64,000 bases of DNA from Cryptomeria japonica (taxonomy: Eukaryota; Streptophyta; Pinopsida; Cupressales; Cupressaceae): NCBI RefSeq assembly GCF_030272615.1, contig NC_081411.1, positions 213,935,654 through 213,999,653 of the forward strand, read 5' to 3'. The notes under the pieces are model-generated. The model did no database searches. It saw only the letters and a program-made list of their open reading frames with translations, and was not told where the DNA came from. Below, piece by piece: positions 34,518-46,500 of this stretch (its first letter is position 1; the number at the start of each line of letters is the position of its first letter). Made by a program: the position numbers and the translations under genes.

Positions 34518-37500
34518 ATGTTGAAGATTATATCTTGGAACATTAGAGGCCTAGAGGCCCCTGATCGAAAATACATCATAAAGAGATTTCTTAATGCACA
34601 TAAGAATATGGACTGCCTCCTCTTCCAGGAGCTAAAGGCAGTGGGCTTCACACTGCAAATTGGTCTCAAATGTATCTGGAGGGAGGCCACCTCTTTTTAC
34701 CACTAACCATACCAAAGGAAAAGGTGGATCAACCATACTCCTCAGCCCTGAATGGGCCAACAAAGTAGTTAATTGGGGTCAATCCCCCTATGCTAGAGCT
34801 ATATGGGTCTCCATTCAAATGGAGAACCAGAAGTTTGGAATACGCTCTATATATGCCCCAAATGACTATAGAGAAAGAGGTGAGCTTTGGAACTGGCTAA
34901 CAACGCTAGAGGATATCCCTTGGATTATTGGGGGAGACTTCAATATGGTGGAATCTCCCAGTGATAAAAAAGGGGGCAATAAATTTGAATGGAAGGGAAT
35001 GCAAAGACGTCAATGGGATAGAATGATCAATAAATTACATCTTTTTGACCCTATTGCTGGGAAGAAAGACCAATTGAACACTATATGGTACACCTAGTGG
35101 AACTATCAATAGCTGAATAAAAGGATCTACTGCAGACTGGACAAGTTCTACCTCAATAAATCCCACTTTATGGTAGACAAAGGTCCTAGTGGTGACCACT
35201 ATTCTGTCTCCCCCATACACCCTCTCAGATCACCACCCCGATAATAATGGGAATTGACCTCTCCCCAGAGACCCCCCCTCCTCCTCAAGAGCTTCTTCAT
35301 TTATCCTAAACACTAGACTCCTAGAAGATGAAGATCTCTGCTTTGACCATCCTTTGTCAAACAGTGGGCAAAAAGAGGGGCAAGGATGCCAAGAGGGTAG
35401 AAAGACTTCTCTAGGAGGATCTATGTAATGCAGAAATGAATCTTCAAAACTTTCTGAATGATGAAAACCTCACCTGCACATTGATGAAAATCAAAGATCA
35501 CCTTAGGAGGTTTCAGAACCAGAAAATTAAAGGGCTTAAAACCAGGTCCAAACTAAATTGGCTGGATTCGGGGGACAAGGGCTCCAAATTATTTTTCCAC
35601 ATGCTCAAAGTTAAGGAAGCTAAGGTGAACATCAACACTATATGGGACAATAACTCTCACCTCACAAATTCCTAGGAGATTCTGCAATGTTTCTCCAGCT
35701 ATTATCAGAAGCTTTTCGCCTCAAAGGCAGTAAATGAAGAACACATACATGCTAGAGTACTTATTAAGCAACTGACCGCACCCAAAATTAATGAGGACTA
35801 TGAGGTTTTGGGGCACCCTATTTCGAAAGAGGAAATAGCCATGGCTATCTCCTCTATGGGAAATGATAGATCCCCTGGTCCAGATGGATTTCCAGTGGAG
35901 TTCTATAAGAAAAATATTAAATGGATTGTAGATGACCTCCATACCCTATATATGGAAGCTATATCCAAGGGAACCCTTGGCAAAGAGATCAACCAAGGGC
36001 TTATCAAACTCATTCCCAAGGAGGGAGATAGGACTTTGGTCAAGAATTGGAGGCCTATCACGCTACTAAATGTATCTTACAAAATATTAGCTAAAGTAGT
36101 AGCAAACAGGTTAATCAGAATATTGCCTAAGATTATCAGTCCTACCCAAACAGGATTTGTGAAAGGCAGGTTCATCCTTGAGAACTTAGTGACTTGTTGG
36201 GAATCTCTAGAGTGTGCCAAGATTTTCGGTCAGAATGGGGCTATGCTACTAATAGATTTCAAGAAGGCATATGATAGGATAGAATGGGGATTCATAATTT
36301 AGATGCTAGACAGTCTAGGGTTCCCAAACTCCTTCTGCGGGATTGTCTAGACACTTCTTAGTGATGCCAATGCAGTTGTGGAAGTAAACGGACTAAAGTT
36401 TGATAACATCACTCTTTCCAGATCAATTAGACAGGGGTGTCCTCTTGCCCCGGCTCTGTTTTTCCTAGCTACAGATGCTATGCACTACATTCTAAAAGAC
36501 TTTAGCTTATCCCCCAAGGTTAAAGGAATAACACTCCCTAACAAAGAAGAGGTCATCAATATACAGTTTTCAGATGACACAGCTATCCTCTTCTCCCTAG
36601 GGGAGGAGAATCTAACACATCTTCCTAACAATATTGAGATATTCTACAAAGCATCAAGTAGTAGAATTGCCCTCCACAAATCTACCCTATTAGGTTGGAT
36701 TGATGCCCCTCCTATCTGGCTGTCTAAGTTTGACCTAAAGTGGGGAGGACCAGATACCATCATTAGATACTTGGGCATCCCTTTCTATGTCTCTTTGAAC
36801 TTGAAAGAAATGTGGGAATGGTTCAGAATTAAGGTTGATAAGAAAATTACCAAGTGGAACCGGAACTTCCTCTCCCTAGTAGGTCGATATTAGGTTTGTC
36901 AAAAACTTCTATCTTCCTATAACATATACTGTTCATCAGCCTGGTTATTCAGCAATTATCAGTTCAATTACATTCAAAAATAGATCAGGAACTTCCTCTG
37001 GTCAGATGGAAAAGGCAAAAAGAAGCAACATGCAGTTAAATGGGACTGGTGTATCAGATCTAAGACTCAGGGAGGTATGGGTCTCAAAGACTTCAAACTT
37101 CAAGGAACAACCTTGGTTGCCAAATGGATTTGTAAAGCTATTGATGGCAACGAACCCTAAAAAGTGCTTGTTAGAAACAATATCCAATGCTCCACCCCAA
37201 AATCAGCAAAAAAATGGAAGAACCTACCCATCAATGATCTGATTGTTGGGAATTTTGAGGTCTCCCCTATAGGGTCAGAAGTCTTCAAGTAGATATGAAA
37301 AGCCTAGAACCATGTTAGGCAATACATTAGCAATAAAGACATAATAGACAAGGAAGGATCCCTTAATCTGAAAAGGTCTATATGGTGGAATCTTCTGCAA
37401 AATGGGAAACAACTAGCCTATCTTCAAGGATGCTCTGCCCTAAAATGGTACAACCAAGGACTAATCTCATTTGAACACATTCTGCAAGATGGCACCCTGA

Positions 37501-38526
37501 TCTCCTGGGAGTCCCTTAGCTCTAAATTCAACCTCCCCCTCTCCCAGGCCAAAACCTACTCCATCCTTAACTCTGCACTTGCTCCCATCCTTCCTGCCCT
37601 CATCCCCGCCTCCCCCCCCCCTTTAGCCTCTCTTTGCTGGATAGATGGATCTCCCCTTTTTCTCACCAAAGCTAAAATGGTTTACTCTTCCCTTACTAAT
37701 TCTCTAGATATTCTTGACCACCTTAACTACTCCTGGAACCTTTCCTGGGACTCCAAACAATGGCATTCTACCCTCTCAAGATTTTGGACTTCCCTGACTG
37801 AATCAAAGAAGAATTTTTTTGCCTCGAGACTCCTTCTGCATAAGCTACCACTAAAAGACAACAACGGAGACCCCTTACTATGCAAACTCTATCGCATCCC
37901 TAAATCTGTATACCACATCTTTTTTGGTTGTCATTTTGCTAGAGAAGTCTAGAATCTATTTGGTATCTCACTTAATAGCAACTATTTTTCTATTGAAGAG
38001 ATGGTTTTTGGTTATATTAGAGGTGGCAAGAAACATGCTAATCTTTTCTAGTCTGCTTGCTCTTTGGAAATTATGTGGATCATTTGGAAATATAGGAATG
38101 ATGATGTGTTTAATGGGAAGAGCAGGAACCTCACCGAGTCTCTTAGGAGACTCATCTTTTACCTTGTTACTATGCAGGTCATAGTGATACTAAGACTGGA
38201 GGAGGACAAATTTGACAAGTGTCTGAAGAATGGCTCTACTCTAGTCTTCATAAGAGAACTCTCACATGGCTTCACATGGGACCACATGGGAAGCAATAAG
38301 ACTCATTTTGAACAAGTGTTGATGAGGTTCATGCAAGAGATGGAGGCACGACAATAGAGAGAAGACTTCATCAAACTGGAGCTGGAAGGAATGTCCTCCC
38401 ACCCGTATAGAGAATAGTTTGCTGAAGGGAATGTACTGGTTTGGTGCGAAGGAGAGCTAGGCTGGAGTGCATGGCTCCCCCCAGTGGGCGATAACAATGA
38501 CCCTGCTTCCTCCTTTGTGTTGAGTT
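34518..38526 (+). pseudogene. LINE ORF2: endonuclease, reverse transcriptase, zf-RVT-like end, broken
   Basis: Domains in order: an AP endonuclease starting MLKIISWNIRGLEAPDRK (34518), with PWIIGGDFNMVESP near 34920; reverse transcriptase motifs GPDGFPVEFYK (35878), LIPKEGDRTLVKNWRPITLL (about 36010), FVKGRFILENL (36157), LLIDFKKAYDRIEW (36249), IRQGCPLAPALFF (36426) and the catalytic FSDDTAILF (about 36567); and a C-terminal cysteine/histidine region with CKLYRIPKSVYHIFFGCHF (37879-37943). ORF2 would nick the target and copy the RNA into it. At least eight frame changes or stops (for example after 34706, 35097, 35675, 36302 and 36893) make it a pseudogene. Confidence 0.85.
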
Positions 38527-38800
38527 AGATGTACCCCCATGATGCTTGGACACATCTATCATTTTGTATAATTTTGTAATTCAACTCCTATCCAAATGTT
38601 TGTATATCATATATTGAGCTCCTACTTGATATAGCTCCTACATCTTATGTTTTAACTCTGTAGACTGGCTGTATGGTTCTTAGCCCAAACTCTCAAATTT
38701 TGTAACTACTGTTTATATGATGCTTAATACAAAAAAAAAAAAAGGGTGCCCGTTTAGGATCAAACCACCTTAGAGAAATAAGTTCATGATTTTTAGAAAC

Positions 38801-38940
38801 AGGCACATGATTCTAAACATGGGTACCCATTTCTAAAAATGGGCACACATTTCTAAAAATGGGCACATGTTTCTAAAAATGGGCACACATTTCTAAAAAT
38901 GGGTACACATTTCTAAAAATGGGCACACGTTTCTTATAAT
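38801..38940. repeat. Minisatellite, seven 20-bp units
   Basis: Seven exact 20-bp steps of gggcacacatttctaaaaat with 1-5 changes each (for example gggtacccat, gggcacatgt, and gggcacacgtttcttataat at the end). The GGG(T/C)AC(C/A)C part is partly self-complementary. Confidence 0.9.
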
Positions 38941-40168
38941 GCTACAAATTTCAAAACGGGTACCCGTTTTTTGAATTTTAAATAATGGGCACCCGTTTCA
39001 CAAAAGATGGAGTGGGAAACACACCTATGCCTCAGTTTTGGCTAAGGCACCGGAATACCAGTTTTCTGCCTTGCCGTAATTTTTTGAAGGTCTTCCTGAT
39101 TGTATGTTTTGATGAAATGAAAACCCATTAGAGTCTCACTGTCCTAATTTAAAAAATGTAAATTTCATAGTGATATAATTATTTTTACTATTTTTGCATT
39201 ATATATTAGTCAAAAGTGGTACCTAAATGTAAAATAGTGAGGTTCAGTAAAACTTTAATAATTTTTTTGGTTTTAGGTTTTTTGGAAAATAAATTATATG
39301 ACATCAATCTACATACAATTATTTTCAAGATTAATTTTTTTTTTTTTTTAAAATATGAAACTTTCATGAAATTATGGTGCTCGTACACTAGATGTTTTGA
39401 AAATGTAGTTTATAGTCAATTAAAAATTAATTAATAAAAGTATATTCAATAAAAAATAAGAAAAAATATTCTCATCAATATTTGGTGTCTTAGGTATCTT
39501 TTCCTAGAAGGATTTGCAAAAATTCATTTATTTACGTAAAAATATGATGGTCATACACATGTGTGGTATGGCACTGAAACAGGCATTTTGAAAAAGTAGT
39601 TTTTAAACATGCCTACTAGAAAGCAATTTGTTCCATGTGGGTATTGAAATAAATTACATATTTAAAAATTAGACTCTAAGCACTACATTTTCTATTACTG
39701 AATTTTTCTTAGATTCAATCTCTAAGTGCCTCAAATTTTGACATCAATCGACAGAAATTTTGAAAAATAAGGAAAACACTTCCACTTTTTGCCCAAAAGT
39801 GGGACTCAACTTCTTGCAGCGACCCCTCTATCTATTCATCCCTCTCCCTCTCCCTCTTCTTGTACATCTATATTTTAATCTCTTTATTGAGCTATTTTTA
39901 TCTCTCCCTCTCTCCCTATCACAAACATAACATGAGCTCACAAGTTTTGTTTCACTCATGTATGGATTCATATAAGTGGATATATAGTTTATTTGAAGCT
40001 ACCAATTCTTAATTGAGACCTTTGTTGCACAAACAACATCATTTGGTAAACAACCTACGAATTGACCTCATGTACTACATAAGTGTATTAAAAAAATAGA
40101 CCAAAATTTTTCCTAATTGATCTTCCATACCTCTTCGAGGTACCCATTGCAGACAAAGGTGTTGCTAG
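38941..40168. other. Right part of the inverted-repeat element and following spacer
   Basis: It continues the words gggtacccgtttt and gggcacccgttt up to about 38997, then AT-rich sequence and the right terminal repeat at 39801-39825. The following 340 bp hold a CT-rich patch (39826-39930) and no gene. Confidence 0.45.
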
Positions 40169-40356
40169 TTATTATAATATGTAAAGCTTAATAATATAAC
40201 ATTTTCTATTAAGATTTATATTCCACACAACAAAACAAATTGATAAATATGTAAATGTATATTTAGATATAAATACATACATACATACATATTGTTGTGT
40301 GAAATATAAATTTTAAGGAGAAATGTTAGAATATTAAGCTTTACATATTATAATAA
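40169..40356. mobile_element. Hairpin MITE with 65-bp arms
   Basis: The arm 40169-40233 (ttattataatatgtaaagct ... cacacaacaa) is the reverse complement of 40292-40356 at 57 of 65 positions, with a 58-bp loop containing (ATAC)n. This is the structure of a miniature inverted-repeat transposable element. No clear target duplication was identified; a precursor of small RNAs is the other possibility. Confidence 0.8.
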
Positions 40357-43300
40357 AGTCACCATCTTAGTGAGTTTTGGTTTATTGTTGTTATGAATAG
40401 TTTCATTCTCGTAAGTTGTTTGTTCAAATAGTTGTCCTTGAAAGGTTTACTAGAGTCATATTGTGAGACATTCAAAAGTAACTCGATCATATAATAATCA
40501 TTTGTGTGTGTACATTCTTTAGAAGTTTTTCTTTGAAGGAAAAACTCATGTACTAGATGGAACTTCATCAAGCTACCTCATAACCTTTGAAAGGGTGTAG
40601 CTTTTAAGTTGATTATTAATTTTCAAAACAACCATCTTCCCAAACTCTCAAGTCACAAATATTCCAACTTATTAGGCAATAATCCATGCCAACTTGCATT
40701 AACAGTGCACCATGAAGTTGTCTAATGACCCTTAAAATAGTATAATTATTAAAATCCACATACCCATGAACTACTTTAAAATAATTCACATTGAGCTTAT
40801 ATAAAATCTATTTATACCATCAAAAAGTTAACTTGTATACTATTAATGTAAAAAAAAAATCAACAAAATTATACGCTTCTAATGCAAAGTATCATGTATA
40901 AGTTAGAAAGTTATTTGAGATGATGAAAATCCTCTAGCCTTTGACGCTTCTAGTCTCTAATCTTGATGGCTTGAAATCTACATCCTTCCCTAGCATCTTT
41001 TGTAGATGGAGCAAGCATAAATCTACTTGCACCACATATATTAAGATCCAGACATTTCCAACATTCAACAATAGAGTACCTGCAAAAAAAATAGAGCATG
41101 CAAATGTACTAATCTAACACATAGGAATTCAATAAAGAATTTAACTCTATTGCCTTCCTATCTTCAAGATATAGTAATTAATATTTATGCTCTTAGATTT
41201 CTAGCACTAAGCAATCTATGAAGAATAGAAAAAAATTAAAGATAATTAGGATTTCTCAAGTACACAAAACAAAATAGCATTACAACCTCTAGATTGAAAG
41301 AAGTGAAAGACTCCAATGTGAGAGGAGGAATTAATTTATAGGTATCCTCATAAGGAAAGAAAATTGTGAGAGAGATTTGGGATTAAAGAAGGTAGTTAGA
41401 GATAAATTCTTGTCCCACATTTATTGAGTGAATGTAATTAGTAGAGAAAGGATGGGATAAATAGAGGATGGGTTTGTGAAATGATCGAGATTAAACGTTG
41501 AATTGAAAGTTCTTTTGTGAAATGATAGAGATTAATGAATATATAAATACAATGATTTAATAATCAAAATGGAGGAAAAATGATTAAATGAATGAAAGAA
41601 GTTTAATAATTTAGACAATAATACCCACTTCATTAATAGGATGGTTATGAGGTTAAATTTTATGTGTCTACATTTTCCCTCACTTTGAGACAATGTAGCC
41701 TGTCATGTTGTTTCAAACAAATATTGATTAACTATATATGCCCCAAGGATATCCTAGTTAGGATGAACAAATTGATGTAATATGCCCCCTCAAGAGATTG
41801 ATTGAATAAATTATGAGAAGATGGATCTCTTGATAGATCACAAGAAAATATACGTGGTGATTGATATTGTGTAAGTGATTAAATTGAGATGTAAATTTGA
41901 CAAAAATTCATAATGGAAAAGCATAACTAAAGAATTGATGAAAATGTTCAATACAACTAGGTTGATAAGTTGATTAAGTTGATAGGGACTGATTCTAGCA
42001 TAAGATAAGTTTGTACAAGGATTGATTAATTGATTGATCAGGAAGTGATAAGATCTCGTCCTAAGAAATAATTTGATTGCTTTGGAATTAGATTAAGAGA
42101 CATGTATCAGTTGGATAAAGTGATTGATTAATCTTTGAGATAAGAAGGATGAAGGAAATGAAATTGATGAAGATAATGATATGAATGTGATGAAGGAAAT
42201 GAATAATGAAAAAGGGATATGAAAGAAAAGAAATGAAGAAAGATGAAAAAAAAGATATGATGAAATATACAAGAAAATATATGAAAGAATATGAAAAAAA
42301 GCTTTAAAGATGATGAAAGAACTTAAGGTGATGAAATAAATAAAGATGACAAAAGGAATGAAGTGATGAAAGATGAATATGATGAAAAATCTTGTACTTT
42401 TAAATTGCTTATATCATCATTGATCTTATTATGGAAAAAGGATAAATTCATCTAGATTTGAATGAGACCCAAATGAATTAACAGACCAATTGCATGTAGG
42501 AAGATACATCAAACAGTTAAGGAATGTCCCAATTCACATAAGACTCATATGTCCTTAATGATATTAGACAATCATCTCCTAAGATGAGTCATCATATTAC
42601 TAAGGAGCAATTTACAAGTAGAAAACAAGTGAACATGCTCCATCCTCACCTTTCTAGTCAAATACATGCTAGCAATAAAATCTCTAGTTAGAGACATCCT
42701 AGAAAATTTAAAAGTCAAGTCACCAAAGATTAAAATAGAAACAATCAAAAACTTACCAAACAATCAAACATCATGCTTCATACAAGTATGATTCTTGTCA
42801 CACTTTGGTGTATTTGATTTGATAGATTTATAGGATTTTGTTATGTCTGCTCGATGTTTTGATCATGTCATAATTTTGTTGAAGTCCAAAACTGCATGTT
42901 TGTCTAAAGTGTTTGTGTCTTCACAATGTTTATGAAATGTTTTTATATTTCTAATATGTTTTTTTAATTTTTTTTAGGATTTTTTAAAAATATTGTAATT
43001 TAATTTTAGGATATTTTAGGATATTAATTTTTTTAGGACTTACGATTTTTAAGACTTCTAAATATTTTGATGTTTCCCCCTAGTGTGCAAGTCTTGTATG
43101 AGTGACTTGGGAATCCACAGGATTGTTGATTTTTTATTTCTTTGTAATGTTTTAGAGCACATTACTTCAAAGTAATACTTAGGAAACCATACAACTTTTG
43201 ACTTTCCTTTTTGATTTGTGGGCCATTATGGCCTTTGAATCAAATTTTTCTTTGTTTTGTATGTTAATTAGATGAGACATGTTGATCCTTAGATGTATGT

Positions 43301-44779
43301 GGATTTTTGAACATGTTAATTTTATGGTTGGCATACAAATTGTTTCTAAGAACATTGGGATTTATGGATGGATATGATTGATATGGGGGTGTTTTGGAAG
43401 ATTTCATGTAGGTAGGTGATTGGAAGGTTCTCAATAATGTGTGCCTTTGTCAATCCTAAATAAGGGATGGAGTGGTATAATGATCTAAAATGGATGGAAG
43501 GGATGAAGGGCTAGGCATATATTTGGACTTAAATTAATGGTTGTGAAATTTAGTAGGGATACCAACATCTTGAAAGTAAGACTTGTTTTAGGGGCCATGA
43601 CAATAAGGGTTTTATTTGATATGGAGGGATTCTAATGTACCTTGGTCATAGTGGATTGTCTACTTTCCTTGATAAATCTTTTGACTAATGGGATACCTGT
43701 TGCTTTGGGAAGAAGACTCAATTCCATTTTGAGATGGGGGTAAAAGCACAAAGTTGTGTTACGTTTCAACTTTCAGGCTAACTTATTAGCACAAGTGAAT
43801 TTAAGTAATTCTAACTAAAAATTAATTTAAATCAAACATATGGTCTATAGAGATTCAATATAGCTATCTTATATATGGGCCACAAATTTTCCAATTAGAA
43901 TTGTCTACTAAGTGTATATTTTATACCACTTTGGGTCTAATTACTGAAAAAAATATTTTTTTGAGAAATTTGATGTTTCAACAACTCCTACTCTTATAAA
44001 TAATATTTTTTTTGAAATGTAAAAATACCCTTTTATAGATCTATGAGTGAATTATCCAAAAAATATATCTTTTAATAATTTAATTAGCTTTTATATTTTA
44101 TATTTTATTTTTATTGAAAGTAGGTAATCAACACTACATTATAAGGTTGATTATCTTGTAAGAGAAAAATACTAAAATTTATCAAAATTTTTTGAAAAAA
44201 ATAAATGCACTAGAGAAAAGAGTCTATGTCAAGATGATATAATTCTTTTCTATTTTGGATAAATAATTAAGAAAAAAATGACACCAAAGGAAAAGAGTTA
44301 TATTTTAGTACACGCAACTTTTCAAATTTATTGAAAAATATATATACATAAAAAATAATTAAAAATATATTTTTGCACTAGAATTTCAAGTTATCCATAT
44401 ACACAAAAAAATTAAAGAAAAAAAGGTAAAATTTACTATGTAAACTTTGATGCTTCGTGGAACTTCAATTTCAACATTTTATCAAAAACTAAATTATAGT
44501 GTCTACTTTATAAGAAAGTATATTCAAATAAATTTTTTAATTTTTAAAAAATTACAAACATAAAATACACAAAAAAATATACATTTTATTAGTTTACATC
44601 ATTTCAAAATTAAAAACATATATTTCACTTTCTATTGATTCAATTTCAAAAGTTGAATCAGCATTGGCCTTTTCCTTTATCAAAATGTGACATGGCTTTG
44701 TGCTTTTACATATGGATAGGAAATGGAGGAATTGATAGGGTTACAAAGTATAACAAAACCAATGGAAGTGATGGAACCC
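40357..44779. other. Long spacer, probably old retrotransposon debris, no recognised gene
   Basis: No coding motif could be matched. A purine-rich stretch at about 42150-42390 is made of gatgaa, gaaatgaa and aaagatgaa words. Other parts (41700-42100, 43000-43800) have the irregular prose-like look of decayed LTR sequence but no identified ends. Confidence 0.35.
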
Positions 44780-45377
44780 ATTTAACCTATAAGAGGCTCA
44801 ATAACAACTTGAACAAAGATGTTGGGGTCATGAGGGGGACTAAGAGAAATGATGAGATATTTAGGTGGATATGGCAGCCTGATAGGATATTTAGATGAAA
44901 TAGGAGGAATGATAGGTTCATCTTGGGAGATGGAATATTTTGAAAGACATGGTGGATTCTAACAAGGAAATGAAGGGATACTTTGATCTTAACATGGAAG
45001 AGGACCATTAGATAAAGTGAAAATTGTGTTCAACTCTTCATTTTGAATAGGATCATTTGAAAAGACGGAAGAGGCATCATGATATTTCTTAGGAAGTAGA
45101 TTGAGAATAGGATTTGGAAGGATGTTGAGCTCTTGATATGAAAGAGGATCATCTTGGAATAAATAGAAAGGTGTAAGAGGATGACCATGGGATTCTAGGA
45201 AGATAGGATCTTGGTAATCCATTGGACAAGATTGGAGACCTTTGGTGTATTGATCTTGATTTATGATAGGACTTGTTTCTTCAATCTTTGGATTATCCTC
45301 TTGACATGGAGCCACTTCTAAGAAAGGGGTAGGATTTTGGATTTGCATGGGGAATTCTTGAAATGTGTTCATGTTTT
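44780..45377 (-). other. Unrecognised proline- and asparagine-rich minus-strand frames cut by LTR A
   Basis: On the minus strand, just outside LTR A, a frame runs from 45377 to 44989 (for example FQEFPMQIQNPTPFLEVAP and QDDPLSYQELNILPNP), followed by another frame to 44787. The composition is acidic and rich in P, N and Q. No family is recognised. The first codons of the open frame at 45417 lie inside the LTR and are accidental. It could be the remains of an older repeat interrupted by the copia element. Confidence 0.3.
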
Positions 45378-46444
45378 TGTTGGTATTTTGGTATGGTTTT
45401 GTCATTGATGTCAACACCTACTGAAACACTAGCACTTTGGAGATCCAGCAACATTCACCGTCAAGAAAGTAACTATTGCACAGTTACTGGTATATGGTTC
45501 ACCAGCAGGATATAATGTTCACCGACACTTGGAATGATATGGAAGACACTTGGTAATGTCGAAGAAATCATGTGGACACTTTGTTTTGAAGAATTAATCA
45601 TTGGTATATTCATATTTGCTTATTTGCTTTTACCGGAAAATAGGTGCAAGGTTATCTAGGGTTACACTGGTAGGCTTATCTTTTTCAGATCAACATGGCA
45701 CACTATAGAGATGATTTACTATTGTTGTAAATGCATTAAACTGACATGTTCAATCGGTTATTACATCGGATATTATATTATTTGTAAAATGTTTTTATTG
45801 TAATATATTGTAGAGCCGACCTACTAAAATTGGTCTTAGGGTATGGTATAAATGTAAGATCTTATTTGTAAGATCAAATGCGGAATGCGAAGAAGAATTG
45901 TGAGAAGGTATATGCGAGATTAAGCAGAGGTAAACACGAAGACATCATTTGAAGGTGAAGCTAGGTTTTTGTAGAAGCATATCAGCATTACACCAGTACT
46001 GAATCCAGCATATGAAGATGCTATTTTGTATAGTACATTCTTATTGGATTTAACCATCCAACTGTAGTCAGTGTGACTCCCATTTTGTGATTGAGCAATG
46101 ACCTCTAGGCTGTTGGCCTTTCTGCATGTGCAGACCCCATTTATGTACACTTACTATCTATAGTAGTATCATCTGATTGTGGGTAAGGTTTCCCACCGTG
46201 GTTTTTCCCCTTACAGGGTTTCCACATACAAATATTGGTGTTATGTGTTGTGGATGACTTTATGTTTATGTTTCATGCATTAATCTTTACCGGTATAGCA
46301 ATTTACTGTTAACACTGTCTACCGGCATACTTAATTGGTTTACCGGTATTAAGCATTAAGTTGGTTAAATGGTTTTTGGTTTGAATTTATTAGACAATTG
46401 ATTCACCCCCCCCCCCCCCTCTTAGTTGTCTCTGGGACCTAACA
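45378..46444 (+). mobile_element. Copia LTR A (5' LTR), 1067 bp
   Basis: It starts TGTTGGTATTTTGG and ends GGGACCTAACA (TG...CA). It matches LTR B throughout; a rough hand count over the first 500 bp gives about 30 differences plus two small indels (roughly 6 percent), so the insertion is old. A TATAAAT lies near 45847 and a C-run near 46406-46419. Confidence 0.9.
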
Positions 46445-46446
46445 AT

Positions 46447-46458
46447 TGGTATTAGAGC
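46447..46458 (+). other. Primer binding site for initiator tRNA-Met
   Basis: TGGTATTAGAGC, two bases after LTR A, equals the usual copia primer site TGGTATCAGAGC except for one base. It is complementary to the 3' end of plant initiator methionine tRNA. Confidence 0.85.
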
Positions 46459-46500
46459 TTAGTGCTCTTTTGCAAAAGTTTAACAACTTGAGGAGATCCA

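Larger units (their letters stand above)
32469..38743 (+). mobile_element. Full-length-sized but degenerate L1-type LINE
   Basis: ORF1 (from 32652) is followed by ORF2 with endonuclease, reverse transcriptase and a C-terminal zinc-binding zf-RVT-like region, then a 3' region ending in an A-run (about 38731-38743). The words aaaatgggtgcc before 32469 and aaaaagggtgcc after the A-run are a likely short target duplication. Many stops and frameshifts show the copy is inactive. Confidence 0.85.
32308..39825. mobile_element. DNA-transposon-like element with 25-bp terminal inverted repeats, split by a LINE
   Basis: The 25 bp at 32308-32332 (gggtgggtgcaagaagttgg then gtccc) match the reverse complement of 39801-39825 at 22 of 25 positions. 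CTCTAT lies directly outside on both sides (32302-32307 and 39826-39831), a possible 6-bp target duplication, although the flanks are CT-rich. Without the LINE (about 32469-38743) the element would be about 1.2 kb. It has no transposase and contains 20-bp minisatellite units. Both flanks of the LINE hold the same gggtgcc/cgttt words, as expected of one split element. Confidence 0.5.

Noticed and set aside
38801-38940. CRISPR-like array of 20-bp units
   Set aside because: The units are directly adjacent with no unique spacers, and the genome is a plant; it is a minisatellite.
42150-42390. Purine-rich Met/Lys/Glu-coding stretch
   Set aside because: Simple-sequence drift (gatgaa and gaaatgaa words), with no frame open for long.
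44989-45417. A 142-codon gene reading from LTR A into its flank
   Set aside because: The first 13 codons come from the LTR inserted later, so the apparent start is accidental.
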